DNA of 64,000 nt from Flavobacterium arcticum (GCF_003344925.1 NZ_CP031188.1:2726001-2790000); one strand, 5' to 3'. Shown: positions 55,032-64,000, counted from the first letter of the stretch. A program made the numbers and translations. The notes: a model not told the origin generated them from the sequence alone.

Positions 55032-57137
55032 ATGAAATACTGTTTTTCTGTTCTTTTCCTAGTTAGTTCATTTACACTATTTTCTCAAAATGAAACTGTT
55101 AACGATAGTATTAAAGAGATGAATACCGAACTAGATGTATTAGTACTAGAAAAAAAGAAACAAGCAGTAGAACGTAAAGCTGACAGAACCATCTTCGATT
55201 TTTCTGAACAAGCCTATTTAAACTCAGGATCTTTACTTGAAGGACTTAAAAAACTACCAGGACTCATAATCTCAGATGTAGCAGGAATGTTATATCAGGG
55301 AAAGCAACTACAGGTATATATGGACGGACGTCCGTTGAATATCTACTCTAACGAACTTAATACTTATTTAGAAGGGTTGCCTGCCAATGCTATAGAAAAA
55401 GTAGAAATCATTACAAACCCAGGAGCAGAATTTCCAGCTACGTCAGGCGGTGCTATTATTAATATCATCTCTTCTAAAAAGGCAAAAAAATATTTAAGCG
55501 CTACTTATTCTAACGGGTACAGTTATACAAATTATGATAAATCAAGACACCGGTTTAATAATAGTCTTACCCTAAGTGCAGCAAATAAATTATTTAGCTG
55601 GCAAATACAGGCTGGACAAAGCTATACCGAAAGTTATCGTAAAAGTAAATTTACTAGTACTGATGCAATACTTTCGGAAAATTATTCTGATAGAACTAAT
55701 CGTTTTTATTATTTAAAGACAGGATTAAAATTTGATTTTAGAAAAGACCGCTTATTAGTTAACTACGACATCAATACAAACAATAATCGTACTGATGTAG
55801 ATGCTAGTGGTTCGGGTTTTACCTCAAATGATAAAAGTAAATCAAAAGGCTACTATCATGATGTAATGCTTACCTATCAAAAACGTTTTGATGACCCTTT
55901 TAAAAAATTAAACTTTCGTTTCAATTATAATAATAACGATAGCGACTTTAACCTAAATTCTAGAATTAACCAGAATCCTGTTTTAGACAATAATAGCAAT
56001 CAAGACTTCTATCAATTTAAAACAGATTATTCTCAACAAATAGATTTCTTAGATAATACAAAAATTAGTGCTGGAGCATTAGCCGATCGTTTAGATTTTG
56101 ATGCAACAAGTTTTAATATAAAAAACCTAGAGTATACAAGAACATCTTTAGCTGCCTATACTGAAGTGCAAGCACTCTACAAGCAATTTGAATTTATAGT
56201 GGGTGGACGATTAGAATCGTATGACATTGAGGGAAATACCGATACAGATAATTTGATTCCTTTCAATCAGACTCGCTTTTTTCCTAACGCAACAATTCAG
56301 TACAAGCTGACATCACAAATTTATTTTAAGACAAACTATAATAAGAAAATAAGCTTACCTAACACTGCTTCACTAAACCCTAATAATACACGCTACCAAA
56401 ACCCTAATATAGGATACTTTGGTAATCCGAACCTAGAACCAACCATTTTCAATAATTATGAAATTGAAGTAAATGCTTATGAATATTTCTTTATAGGATA
56501 CTCTATAACCAATGCTAACAATCAAATTACTGATAGAGTAATCAGTACTGAAAATGGTGCTGCCAGTATTTCTGAAAATATACCTGATGCTACTATCCGT
56601 AATTTTAATTTTGGTATTCCTATCCCTTATATGCTTTTTACAAAGGGACTTAAAAAAACGCTACAATTCGATTTTAACCCTGACGAGATTAACTTCTTAT
56701 ATGTATATGTAGGAAATCAAATGCATAATATACCAAACGTTGACACAAAAAGCATTTGGAATATAAACTTGATGTCGCAAATTATTTTACCTAAAAAAAT
56801 TAAGTTTGTAGCAAGTTACAATACTAGTAATGTAGGAGGGAATCACTATTACTATAAATCGGAAAGACCAATTAATGAACGCCTAGACTTAACATTTTCT
56901 AAGAAATTCTTATCCGATAATTTATCAGTTTCGCTGTATGTAAATGATATACTCAATACCAATAAACAAAAATTTAGTATTGTAGAAACTGACTTTATAT
57001 ATAATAGTAGTTACGATTCTAGAAGAGTCGGTTTTTCATTAAGCTACAAAATACCTTCTAAAAATAAATTAGCAAAAGAAGAAGGCAATATCTTAAACGA
57101 TGATATAAAACAAGGAGAAAACAGTATTGGAAACTAA
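55032..57137 (+). CDS. TonB-dependent-receptor-like outer-membrane beta-barrel protein
   Basis: A signal peptide ('MKYCFSVLFLVSSFTLFSQ') is followed by a plug-like domain ('GSLLEGLKKLPGLIISDVAG', 'EKVEIITNPGAEFPATSGGA') and a 550-residue barrel that ends in aromatic strands ('RRVGFSLSYKIP'). There is no N-terminal carboxypeptidase-like domain. It resembles the outer-membrane receptor / CirA-like group of Bacteroidota without SusD. It lies 100 bases after the TraB gene and may belong to the same ECF-sigma-controlled group. Confidence 0.85.
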   Translation: MKYCFSVLFLVSSFTLFSQNETVNDSIKEMNTELDVLVLEKKKQAVERKADRTIFDFSEQAYLNSGSLLEGLKKLPGLIISDVAGMLYQGKQLQVYMDGRPLNIYSNELNTYLEGLPANAIEKVEIITNPGAEFPATSGGAIINIISSKKAKKYLSATYSNGYSYTNYDKSRHRFNNSLTLSAANKLFSWQIQAGQSYTESYRKSKFTSTDAILSENYSDRTNRFYYLKTGLKFDFRKDRLLVNYDINTNNNRTDVDASGSGFTSNDKSKSKGYYHDVMLTYQKRFDDPFKKLNFRFNYNNNDSDFNLNSRINQNPVLDNNSNQDFYQFKTDYSQQIDFLDNTKISAGALADRLDFDATSFNIKNLEYTRTSLAAYTEVQALYKQFEFIVGGRLESYDIEGNTDTDNLIPFNQTRFFPNATIQYKLTSQIYFKTNYNKKISLPNTASLNPNNTRYQNPNIGYFGNPNLEPTIFNNYEIEVNAYEYFFIGYSITNANNQITDRVISTENGAASISENIPDATIRNFNFGIPIPYMLFTKGLKKTLQFDFNPDEINFLYVYVGNQMHNIPNVDTKSIWNINLMSQIILPKKIKFVASYNTSNVGGNHYYYKSERPINERLDLTFSKKFLSDNLSVSLYVNDILNTNKQKFSIVETDFIYNSSYDSRRVGFSLSYKIPSKNKLAKEEGNILNDDIKQGENSIGN

Positions 57138-57165
57138 AAAAGCGAGGCATTTGCCTCGCTTTTCA
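57136..57165. terminator. Bidirectional terminator after the barrel gene
   Basis: AGCGAGGC (57141-57148) pairs with GCCTCGCT (57153-57160) across loop ATTT. An A-run precedes and T-rich bases follow. Confidence 0.8.
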
Positions 57166-57186
57166 TTTTACAATAAAAAATAAAAC

Positions 57187-58449
57187 TTAATTCTTTAAAA
57201 CTTTTGTTGATGTTACTTTGCCATCATTCGTTTCAACGGAAAGTACATAAATACCTTTAGATACTGAACTGATATCAATAGTATTTGTTTTAGCACTACC
57301 GTTTGGCATAGCCTGTAGTATCAATTTACCGTCTATGGCATATAAACTTACTTTAGTTATAACAACATCCTGAACAGTTACTATATTAAGTTCGTTTAGA
57401 ACTGGGTTAGGATATACTATAAATCCTTTATCTAAACTATTATTAATTTCTTCTAGATTATTCTCGACTTTATCTTCATTATTAGGATTCGCAGGTCGTG
57501 CTGCAAAATTACCAGAACAACCTTCGATATAAAATCTATCTATGGTTCCATACAAGGCTTCAAATCCATCTTCAAGCACCACTTCTGTTCCAGCATGGTA
57601 TATTGCGGAACCTGTTCCTGTTATAGAATTACTTGCATATATACAAATTTCAGCCTCTTCTTCATCAATCATACCTGTTCCTACAGGTGTTATAATATCA
57701 GGGCACTCAAGGCAGCATGGTTCATCACAAATATTATCTATATAAGCAGTATGAAAACCTACATTTTCAGTATCATCAGCTACAATAAACTGAAGTCTTG
57801 CCCTCGCTGTTAAAGTAGTATCAATTCCAAATTCAAGACATTGCCACCCACTATATAAAAAATCTGATGCAGATGTACCTGTACTCTGAAAATCAGGATC
57901 ATTTACTTCAATTATAACGCAAAAGGTATCAAGTAGTATATTTGAATCATCAAATAAATTTACAATAAAGTGAGGTAAATTTCCCGAACTTACCCCCACA
58001 GGGTTATTTGCAACAAGCAAATACTTAAAACTAATAACGGGTCGTGTTACTTCAAATGCAAACCCCATTGAGGTAACACTACTATTATTTAAACTATCAT
58101 TTAATTTTATAGCCTGATTACCTTCATAAACTCTAGGTATAGAGACAGATTCCGCAAATAGATTAGGCTCTAAGCCATCATCAACTACTGAAACTTTAGT
58201 GTTGAAATTGTTGTATTCTACTTCTGAAAATAGCACATCAATCCCCGAATTATCGTCGCTTATGACATCATAATTACAATCTACTGATTCAACACCAGAT
58301 TCGTATGTAAAATTAAATTGAGAATCATTAAATGCTTCTGAATCCTGATAAATGCCCCAAACATATTCAAAACTACCATTTACACATGGTCTTTGAGCAA
58401 ATGCTCCCATAGTTATGGTTATCGCGAGTATAGTTATTAACTTTCTCAT
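57187..58449 (-). CDS. T9SS type A cargo protein with coat-hanger-like motif
   Basis: The N-terminus is a signal peptide ('MRKLITILAITITMGAFAQR'). The middle is a beta-rich extracellular domain with several Cys. Around residue 270 a stretch ('SNSITGTGSAIYHAGTEVVL', then 'EDGFEALYG') matches a short repeat common before T9SS sorting domains. The last ~75 residues are a type A sorting domain ('KGFIVYPNPVLNELNIV', 'GIYVLSVETNDGKVTSTKVL'), cleaved during secretion. No enzymatic motif is seen. It follows the repeat-protein gene after 2 bases. Confidence 0.85.
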   Translation of the reverse strand: MRKLITILAITITMGAFAQRPCVNGSFEYVWGIYQDSEAFNDSQFNFTYESGVESVDCNYDVISDDNSGIDVLFSEVEYNNFNTKVSVVDDGLEPNLFAESVSIPRVYEGNQAIKLNDSLNNSSVTSMGFAFEVTRPVISFKYLLVANNPVGVSSGNLPHFIVNLFDDSNILLDTFCVIIEVNDPDFQSTGTSASDFLYSGWQCLEFGIDTTLTARARLQFIVADDTENVGFHTAYIDNICDEPCCLECPDIITPVGTGMIDEEEAEICIYASNSITGTGSAIYHAGTEVVLEDGFEALYGTIDRFYIEGCSGNFAARPANPNNEDKVENNLEEINNSLDKGFIVYPNPVLNELNIVTVQDVVITKVSLYAIDGKLILQAMPNGSAKTNTIDISSVSKGIYVLSVETNDGKVTSTKVLKN

Positions 58450-58451
58450 AC

Positions 58452-59474
58452 CTATTGCTTGTTAAGTAATAGCTGAACTTGAGCTTTAAGCTCTTTCATT
58501 TCTTTTTCTTGCGCTATAAGGTGTAATGTAAGCTCTTCAATTTTTTCTTGTTGTAATTTCACCATATTACCTAATGCTATTCCATCTTCTTCTACTTCCT
58601 CAGCACTTGGCATATTTGGTAAATGCCCATTATCTGTTATATATTGCTCTACTTCATTAAGTGGCATAAGTTCATAATCATTTGCAAAAACATAATCAGC
58701 CCAAACAGCTTGAAGCCTTACTCTAACCTCTTCAGCTAATATTCCACCACGTACAAAAAGTCTATAATCAGTATAATCTACTAATGTATTAGTAGGGAAA
58801 TCTCCAAAACCTCCATTTTCAAAGCCAATACCCACTTTTTGAGCATTAAACTTTAATATATTATTATCAAATTCTCCATAAATCAAAGGGTTTGGAGTAT
58901 TACTATTAGCTATATATAGCCTATGTCCAAGGACTTCATTACTTCCTGCTAAATGACCTATAAATACACTTTGATTGCCTTGATTATTAAACCCTGCCTG
59001 TTTACCTATAAAAATATTTGAACTCCCAATACTCTGTGCCCCAGCCGCAGCACCAACAATAACATTGCTACTGCCATCAGTATTATCAACCGCAGCTTCA
59101 GAACCAATACAAACATTATGGATACCTTCCCTATTTTCTCTCCCAGCAACAGCACCTATATAAACATTATCATAGCCAATAGTATTTTCATTACCTGCAT
59201 ATGCTCCAACAAATGTATTTGCAAATGCTAACTCATTCATTGTAGAGTTACCCGATGTATTATACCCTGCTCGAAAACCTACAAAAGTACTCCAATTTGT
59301 TTGTGCAGTTACAGAATGTCCAGTCCCAGCACCTATGTATGTACCGGCAGAACCTACAGTACCTGGAGTATTAGCTAAAGTAGTACCAGATGTCGGAAAA
59401 AAATAGCTGGTTGTCTGAGAATACCCAAAAGCAGTAACTAATAGCCCTGCTGCTAAAAAAAACTTCGTTTTCAT
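58452..59474 (-). CDS. YadA-head-like repeat protein with tail-fibre-type C-terminus
   Basis: A signal peptide ('MKTKFFLAAGLLVTAFGYSQ') precedes seven repeats of the form (F/Y/C/I)(I/V)GxxA(G/A), about 16-17 residues apart after the first (residues ~64-177). This is typical of the YadA/Hep_Hag beta-roll head. The C-terminus ('WADYVFANDYELMPLNEVEQ', 'HLPNMPSAEEVEEDG', then a coiled coil) matches the region found at the end of many Bacteroidota tail-fibre-like and S74-like proteins. It probably trimerises. There is no T9SS sorting domain, so the secretion route is unclear. The T9SS cargo gene follows 2 bases later. Confidence 0.75.
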   Translation of the reverse strand: MKTKFFLAAGLLVTAFGYSQTTSYFFPTSGTTLANTPGTVGSAGTYIGAGTGHSVTAQTNWSTFVGFRAGYNTSGNSTMNELAFANTFVGAYAGNENTIGYDNVYIGAVAGRENREGIHNVCIGSEAAVDNTDGSSNVIVGAAAGAQSIGSSNIFIGKQAGFNNQGNQSVFIGHLAGSNEVLGHRLYIANSNTPNPLIYGEFDNNILKFNAQKVGIGFENGGFGDFPTNTLVDYTDYRLFVRGGILAEEVRVRLQAVWADYVFANDYELMPLNEVEQYITDNGHLPNMPSAEEVEEDGIALGNMVKLQQEKIEELTLHLIAQEKEMKELKAQVQLLLNKQ

Positions 59475-59592
59475 AATTATATAATTTAAAATTGGTTACT
59501 GTTTTTATTTCTATAAATCTAGATAATACAACACACTTAAGTGTTAATAAAACATAAACATATTATTTTTCTTATTAAAGAAAACAATTTAC

Positions 59593-59626
59593 AACAAAAA
59601 AAGAGGCTTAAAGCCTCTTTTTTTGT
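59593..59626 (-). terminator. Terminator of the acyltransferase gene
   Basis: AAGAGGC (59601-59607) pairs with GCCTCTT (59613-59619) across loop TTAAA, with an A-run and T-run on the flanks. Confidence 0.8.
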
Positions 59627-59647
59627 TACGACACAATAATTATTATA

Positions 59648-60451
59648 TTAATATTCCCATTGTCGTTTTTTGTTTAACTCTTCTTGTGCTTCGAGTACCT
59701 CGGTAGGTATTACTTTCAAGAAAGACGGGTGCTGTTCTATAGCATATTCTACTTTCTCTACAATAGACTCGATACTTTCATTATCATAGTCAATATCTAG
59801 TGGTTCTTTTATAATAAACGATTGTAATATTCCCTTCTTTTTCATCCTAAGTCCTTTCTTGTCAAAAGAACGACGAAAACCATCTATAACAATAGGTACT
59901 ACTATAGGTTTATGTTGCTTTATAATATGTGCCGTCCCTTTCCTGATAGGTTTAAAAGGTTTGGTAGTACCTTGTGGGAAAGTTATCACCCAACCATCTT
60001 CTAGAGCTTCTCTTATATTTTCGGTATCATTAGGGTTCACTTCACGTTGTACCTCTTTACCCTTAGCACGCCAAGTGCGCTCTACAGTTATAGCACCAGC
60101 ATAAGCAAGTATCCTTGGTAGTAACCCTGCTTTCATTGTTTCTTTAGCGGCTACATAATATATATTCAGTTTAGGGTTCCATATATAGCCTATGTTTTTA
60201 ATAGTGTCTTCACGTCCTTTTAAACTAGCGTTAAACACATGAAACATGGCTACTACATCAGCAAAATATGTTTGATGGTTAGATATAAACAGTACATTTC
60301 TATCTGGTAATGATCGTATAATTTCAGACCCTTCTATATTCAATTCATTAAAGCCTCTATATCGCCTATGGGTAATCATACCAAAAGAGCGTATTAGCCA
60401 TTTTTTAAGGAAAAGTATATGTCCGAAAGGATTTCTTTTAAATAATCCCAT
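59648..60451 (-). CDS. PlsC-type 1-acyl-glycerol-3-phosphate acyltransferase
   Basis: The HX4D acyltransferase box is in 'LFISNHQTYFADVV' (H...D) and the phosphate-binding motif is the EGT-like 'WVITFPQGTTKPF'. The protein is 267 residues long from the ATG at 60451 ('MGLFKRNPFGHILFL'); the longer frame starts with TTG. It is a membrane-associated enzyme of phospholipid synthesis or a related acyl transfer. The exact acceptor is unproven. The Nudix gene precedes it by 43 bases on the same strand. Confidence 0.85.
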   Translation of the reverse strand: MGLFKRNPFGHILFLKKWLIRSFGMITHRRYRGFNELNIEGSEIIRSLPDRNVLFISNHQTYFADVVAMFHVFNASLKGREDTIKNIGYIWNPKLNIYYVAAKETMKAGLLPRILAYAGAITVERTWRAKGKEVQREVNPNDTENIREALEDGWVITFPQGTTKPFKPIRKGTAHIIKQHKPIVVPIVIDGFRRSFDKKGLRMKKKGILQSFIIKEPLDIDYDNESIESIVEKVEYAIEQHPSFLKVIPTEVLEAQEELNKKRQWEY

Positions 60452-60494
60452 TTTTAGTATTAAATCTATAAGCAAATTTACAAAAACTGTGCCT

Positions 60495-61133
60495 TTATAG
60501 CACGCTTTTTATCGTTTCTTTAAGCTCACTCATTATCATGGCGGTAGCCCCCCATACAAAATGTTCTTGTATTTTAAATCCTGGTACCTTAATATTGGGT
60601 GCATATGATGTTTTCATCTCGGTATCCATAATAATTGAATCATCAAGAAATTCCGATAAAGGCAATGCGATAATTTCGGCAACCTCTACAATATCAGGTT
60701 TAAAGTTAGGAGTATTTACTGCCAGTCCTAAAAATGGATATACAAGAAAATTACTTGGTGGTATATAAATTTCAGAAAACGGCATAATAACTTCAATCTC
60801 CGAAGAGCTAACCCCCACCTCTTCACATGTTTCTCTTACTGCTGTAGCTTCAAGGCTTTTATCCTCTAGTTCTACCTTTCCGCCAGGAAAAGAAATTTGT
60901 GCCGAGTGCACACCTGGATAAGTATTACGTTTTATAAGTGTAAGATGAGTAACTCCATCTTTAGGATAAAAAAGCATCATTACTGCTGATTTTTTAGGTT
61001 CTCTCGCTGCGTAGTATTCTGGCGATTGAGTAACCTCTCTTCCTAGAGGTGCCATTTTAATATGAGCAAGAGCAGCTGGTAGCTGTTCTTTTTGTATTTT
61101 TGGAATATATTTTATAAAATCGGTAAACTTCAT
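60495..61133 (-). CDS. Nudix hydrolase, CoA pyrophosphatase-like
   Basis: The Nudix box GX5EX7REUXEEXGU is complete: 'GGKVELEDKSLEATAVRETC' continues into 'EEVGV'. The upstream 'YPGVHSAQISFPGG' and the length of 212 residues fit the NudL/CoAse group, which cleaves CoA to 4'-phosphopantetheine and ADP. The N-terminal extension ('FIKYIPKIQKEQLPAALAHI') is usual in Bacteroidota. The acyltransferase gene follows it, perhaps linking CoA or lipid metabolism. Confidence 0.9.
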   Translation of the reverse strand: MKFTDFIKYIPKIQKEQLPAALAHIKMAPLGREVTQSPEYYAAREPKKSAVMMLFYPKDGVTHLTLIKRNTYPGVHSAQISFPGGKVELEDKSLEATAVRETCEEVGVSSSEIEVIMPFSEIYIPPSNFLVYPFLGLAVNTPNFKPDIVEVAEIIALPLSEFLDDSIIMDTEMKTSYAPNIKVPGFKIQEHFVWGATAMIMSELKETIKSVL

Positions 61134-61188
61134 TCGTTGTAAATTACCGCTAAAGATACTTTAAAAAATAGCATCCTAAAAATTATAC

Positions 61189-61632
61189 ATGTTTAGTAAA
61201 GCCGAAGCACAGCAAATAAAAAAAGAATTTTGGACAACATTTGCAGACACTTATCCTCGAAAATGGATTTTATATGATACGCGTATAAAAGATGTATCCT
61301 TTAAATTTTATGTAGATAACAAAAAGGCAATGGTGCTTTTAGATATCGAACCGAAGGAAGATGATAAGCGAAAAATATATTTTGAAAAAATAGAATCTCT
61401 AAAAACGATATTGCTCGATGATTTTTTGCCCGATGCAATTATAGAACGTGATTATTATCTAGAAAATGGTAAAGCAATAAGCCGAATATGGATAGAAAAA
61501 ACAGGAATTAGTCTATATAATAAAGCATCGTGGAATACTATTTTTGATTTCTTTAATGAAAAAATGGATGCCTTTGAACGCTTTTTCTATGAGTATGAAG
61601 ATTATATTAGAGACCTTGAAATTAATACCTAA
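61189..61632 (+). CDS. DUF4268 protein
   Basis: This 147-residue protein has the DUF4268 pattern: 'FSKAEAQQIKKEFWTTFADT' at the start, 'KDVSFKFYVDNKKAMVLLDI' and 'FDFFNEKMDAFERFFYEYED' near the end. Related C-terminal domains occur in restriction-enzyme-like proteins, but this stand-alone form has no nuclease motif that I can see. Function is unknown. It is divergent from the Nudix gene and ends at a strong terminator. Confidence 0.82.
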   Translation: MFSKAEAQQIKKEFWTTFADTYPRKWILYDTRIKDVSFKFYVDNKKAMVLLDIEPKEDDKRKIYFEKIESLKTILLDDFLPDAIIERDYYLENGKAISRIWIEKTGISLYNKASWNTIFDFFNEKMDAFERFFYEYEDYIRDLEINT

Positions 61633-61633
61633 T

Positions 61634-61673
61634 AAAAAGACCACCCTTTCACTAGTGAAAGGGTGGTCTTTTT
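61634..61673. terminator. Bidirectional terminator after the DUF4268 gene
   Basis: A perfect 40-base palindrome centred on ACTAGT, with arms such as AAAAAGACCACCCTTTC mirrored on the right. A-runs and T-runs flank it. Confidence 0.88.
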
Positions 61674-61700
61674 ATTAGAGTAAAATTTATCTATATTACA

Positions 61701-64000
61701 TTATCGAATCATAGAAAAATGTCCGCGTAATTCTCTACCATCTTCACGTGTTACTACAAACCAATAATCTGTAGAAGGCAGACTTGCTCCTTGCATAGTA
61801 CCGTCCCATCCGTCACTTGTAGCGTTTAAAGATGTTATAAATTTACCATAACGATCATAAATAGCAACGTTAAAATTAGGCTCTACAATGGCATGCTTTA
61901 TATACCATTTTTCATTTACACCATCGCCATTTGGGGTAAAGAATTTAGGGTAATACATTAATACAACTTCTTTACTATCATTACCACAGCCATACATATC
62001 TCGTACAAGTACATTATATACACCTGTTTCTAAATTTTCAAAAACATTACTCTCTTGGTAGTTCATACCATCAATAGAATATTCATAACTTCCATTTCCG
62101 TCAACATGAACTGTAATAGTATTATCATCTTGTGTCCAGTCTGTAGTCTCTACCTTAACAATCTCTGGTTTTTCAGAAGCCTTAACTTCTATCTCAGTAA
62201 AACCATCACAAACTTCTGTACCATAATACTTTTCTACTATAACTGAGTATGTTCCTGGCTCGTTTATATAAATAGTTCTTGTAGTTTCTCCAGTAGACCA
62301 TAAGTAATTACTATATCCAGCTTCTGCTGTTAATGCCAACTCAATATCATCGCACACAGTACCTGTAGTAGTAATTTGTGGCTCTTGATAATCTCCAGTA
62401 AATAATCGGAATGATGTAGTACCATGACAAATATCTATTTCATTATGTACTAGTCTAACATATATAGTTTGACCATTACTTATATTAGTATAGTACTCTG
62501 GTAATGGGTTATCATTATTATCAGCATCTTCTTGTGATAAGTGATAAGTAATTGTGTACATAGCACTAAAAAGAGGTCCTAGAATTTGCTCATTCTGGTC
62601 TGTTAAATGAAATTCAGAGTTTGTTAAAGATCTAGGCTCTGCACATACTAACATATCATTAGGCTGACTTGCAGCAGCAATAGATGGTAGTTCTTGAAAA
62701 TTAAACCATTGGGTAACTATATTACCACAAGCATCCTCTAAACTAAAAACATATACAGCAGGTTCTAACTCTCTAAATATATTATTTGCTCCATTATCTA
62801 TCATAACTGACACACCATCTTTCTCAATAATTTTGAATGATATAGGATATCCTGTAAATTCAAGATACACGTCATTAGGTTCCCCTACACATGCCATAGC
62901 ATAAGCACTACCTATAGACAATCCATGATCATAACTAAACTGACCTAAATCGCTTATACATATAGTATTTACGGCTGTACCATTGCTAAATGTTTCAAAC
63001 TTTTTAAGTATTCTAAATGTACCTGAATATGCTAAATTATTTTTAGTAATGTTATTAACTAGTTTTATTCCAGTTGTACTATTGGGTACGCTACCCTCAG
63101 TATAAATAGCACTAGTTTGCGGATGTACCCAATTTCCCGTTCCGATATCAAGTTTTTGCAACCAATAATTTGCACCTTCTGTTCCATTACTAGTATCGGT
63201 CATTTTTACTGAGAAAGAACCGCAATTAGGTATAAAATCAAAATTATTTTGATCAGAAAAATTATATCCTTCTATATATACAGGCATATCATGCATTATA
63301 CCACAAATATCCGTCGCTTTAAATATATAATCGCCTTCAGGAAGATCGCTCATGTAAAACTTGCCTGACTCTATATTAAAACTAACATCATAAGGAGTCG
63401 ATTGCCCAAAACTTACAGGTGCATTAATAATAATTACCTCTGTTAAATGACCATTACCACTCCTTAAACGTACAGAACCATATCCTGTATCACACGATGG
63501 TAATGTTGCATCAGCAAAAATTTTCTCAACAAATTCAGGAACTTCCATAACTTCTTCTCTAAAAAAACCACAATCATCTACAAATTGGATAGTATAGATA
63601 CCTAAAGGAAGATTGTTTAATACTAAAGTACCTAAGCTATTTATATTTGGAGTCACATCGTAAGGCAAAGTATTACTATAAGTAGTAGGCGCAGAAATTA
63701 TAGTTGCAGAAGCTAATTCAGAATCAGTTACGCTAATTCTTATCTTTCCAAGCTCAGAAAAACAACCATTATTTCTTACTATAACATTCGGATCAGGAAT
63801 TTGTAACTCTAAAAAAATAGATTCTGTTATAGTACGACCACATGCATCAGTTATACTCACTACATAATTACCAAAAGGAACAGGACTAGATGAATCTCCA
63901 AACTCAACATGTCCATCTGTAAAAGTACCATTTACATTTGGGTTAAATAGTACTGGGTCAAACTCGTCAGGAAAACTCAAAAACTCAATAGTAAATGAAT
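61701..64000 (-). CDS. T9SS type B sorting-domain protein, 5' end cut by the window
   Basis: The visible 766 residues are a large surface protein. It contains several repeats of a ~70-80-residue unit with paired Cys ('VSITDACGRTITESIFLELQ', 'IQFVDDCGFFREEVMEVPEF', 'FSLEDACGNIVTQWFNFQEL'). The C-terminus ('FFTPNGDGVNEKWYIKH', 'YDRYGKFITSLNATSDGWDG') is the gliding-motility-associated CHU_C/type B sorting domain. The frame is open to base 64000; the TTG at 63980 is not a real start. Such proteins are usually adhesins of thousands of residues. Confidence 0.9.
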   Translation of the reverse strand, partial: SFTIEFLSFPDEFDPVLFNPNVNGTFTDGHVEFGDSSSPVPFGNYVVSITDACGRTITESIFLELQIPDPNVIVRNNGCFSELGKIRISVTDSELASATIISAPTTYSNTLPYDVTPNINSLGTLVLNNLPLGIYTIQFVDDCGFFREEVMEVPEFVEKIFADATLPSCDTGYGSVRLRSGNGHLTEVIIINAPVSFGQSTPYDVSFNIESGKFYMSDLPEGDYIFKATDICGIMHDMPVYIEGYNFSDQNNFDFIPNCGSFSVKMTDTSNGTEGANYWLQKLDIGTGNWVHPQTSAIYTEGSVPNSTTGIKLVNNITKNNLAYSGTFRILKKFETFSNGTAVNTICISDLGQFSYDHGLSIGSAYAMACVGEPNDVYLEFTGYPISFKIIEKDGVSVMIDNGANNIFRELEPAVYVFSLEDACGNIVTQWFNFQELPSIAAASQPNDMLVCAEPRSLTNSEFHLTDQNEQILGPLFSAMYTITYHLSQEDADNNDNPLPEYYTNISNGQTIYVRLVHNEIDICHGTTSFRLFTGDYQEPQITTTGTVCDDIELALTAEAGYSNYLWSTGETTRTIYINEPGTYSVIVEKYYGTEVCDGFTEIEVKASEKPEIVKVETTDWTQDDNTITVHVDGNGSYEYSIDGMNYQESNVFENLETGVYNVLVRDMYGCGNDSKEVVLMYYPKFFTPNGDGVNEKWYIKHAIVEPNFNVAIYDRYGKFITSLNATSDGWDGTMQGASLPSTDYWFVVTREDGRELRGHFSMIR

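Noticed and set aside
63978..63980. TTG as the start of the T9SS type B gene
   Set aside because: The frame remains open to base 64000 and the sequence upstream is of the same repeat-rich character. The gene is cut by the window.
1..64000. CRISPR array, insertion sequence, integrase or prophage genes
   Set aside because: No repeat-spacer pattern, transposase or phage structural gene was seen. The tail-fibre-like protein at 58452-59474 has a signal peptide and no phage neighbours.

Overview
The window looks like chromosomal DNA from a member of the Flavobacteriaceae (Bacteroidota), probably Flavobacterium or a close relative. The evidence is low-GC DNA, recurring promoter elements of the Bacteroidota type (TTTG, about 20 bases, then TAnnTTTG) 10-30 bases upstream of start codons, type IX secretion (T9SS) sorting domains, large TonB-dependent barrels, and clade-typical families (DUF5606, DUF4197, 2TM, DUF3810, IcmF). 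No rRNA, tRNA, insertion sequence, CRISPR array or prophage was found. Both window edges cut a gene: a DUF349 protein on the left and a giant T9SS type B protein on the right.

Layout. 0-9.2 kb: housekeeping genes (DUF349, mazG, DUF5606, def, ruvX, a methyltransferase), with a FUSC membrane protein and mqo sitting between def and ruvX. 9.3-17.7 kb: dapD, then an LPS/surface-glycan block with a GT2-GT9 fusion, two GT2 enzymes, an LPS-kinase-like protein, a rhamnosyltransferase-like protein, a GT4 enzyme and a PLP sugar aminotransferase. 17.7-21.1 kb: tsaC, cca, heme A synthase and CsbD. 21.1-25.2 kb: a LytS/LytTR two-component operon that also encodes five copies of the small 2TM membrane module, one fused to the kinase. 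25.3-28.0 kb: an STM3941-like protein and a TonB-dependent receptor.

28.1-29.8 kb holds the most unusual locus: an AT-rich, translationally coupled pair of an OLD/RecF-like AAA ATPase and a small Toprim protein (DUF3226-like). The arrangement resembles the ATPase/Toprim anti-phage systems (PARIS, AbiL, OLD family). It is bracketed by two near-identical terminator hairpins. This is the best candidate for an undescribed system.

29.9-37.5 kb: IcmF mutase, a small membrane protein under a 22-base palindrome, a VOC protein, catalase and tandem DUF4197 genes. 37.7-41.7 kb: a porin, imelysin and di-heme cytochrome operon, probably for iron acquisition. 42-45.2 kb: a substrate-binding-like protein without a signal peptide, pyrF, prfA and a Fur-family regulator. 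45.3-48.2 kb: a thioredoxin-reductase-like flavoprotein whose promoter overlaps a palindrome next to the Fur-family gene, an AraC regulator, a DUF6265 lipoprotein and a pentapeptide-repeat protein. 48.3-51.8 kb: pepD, a YeiH-type transporter and its likely LysR regulator. 51.8-57.1 kb: a DUF3810 putative metalloprotease, then an ECF-sigma operon with a membrane protein, a TraB/GumN protein and an outer-membrane barrel. 57.2-64 kb: T9SS cargo, a YadA-head-like repeat protein, a PlsC acyltransferase, a Nudix hydrolase, DUF4268 and the T9SS type B protein.

Start codons: where the longest reading frame began at a TTG or GTG, or at a poorly placed ATG, the start given is the ATG that best fits the family, the signal peptide or the promoter. 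Function calls rest on motif recognition, not database searches.
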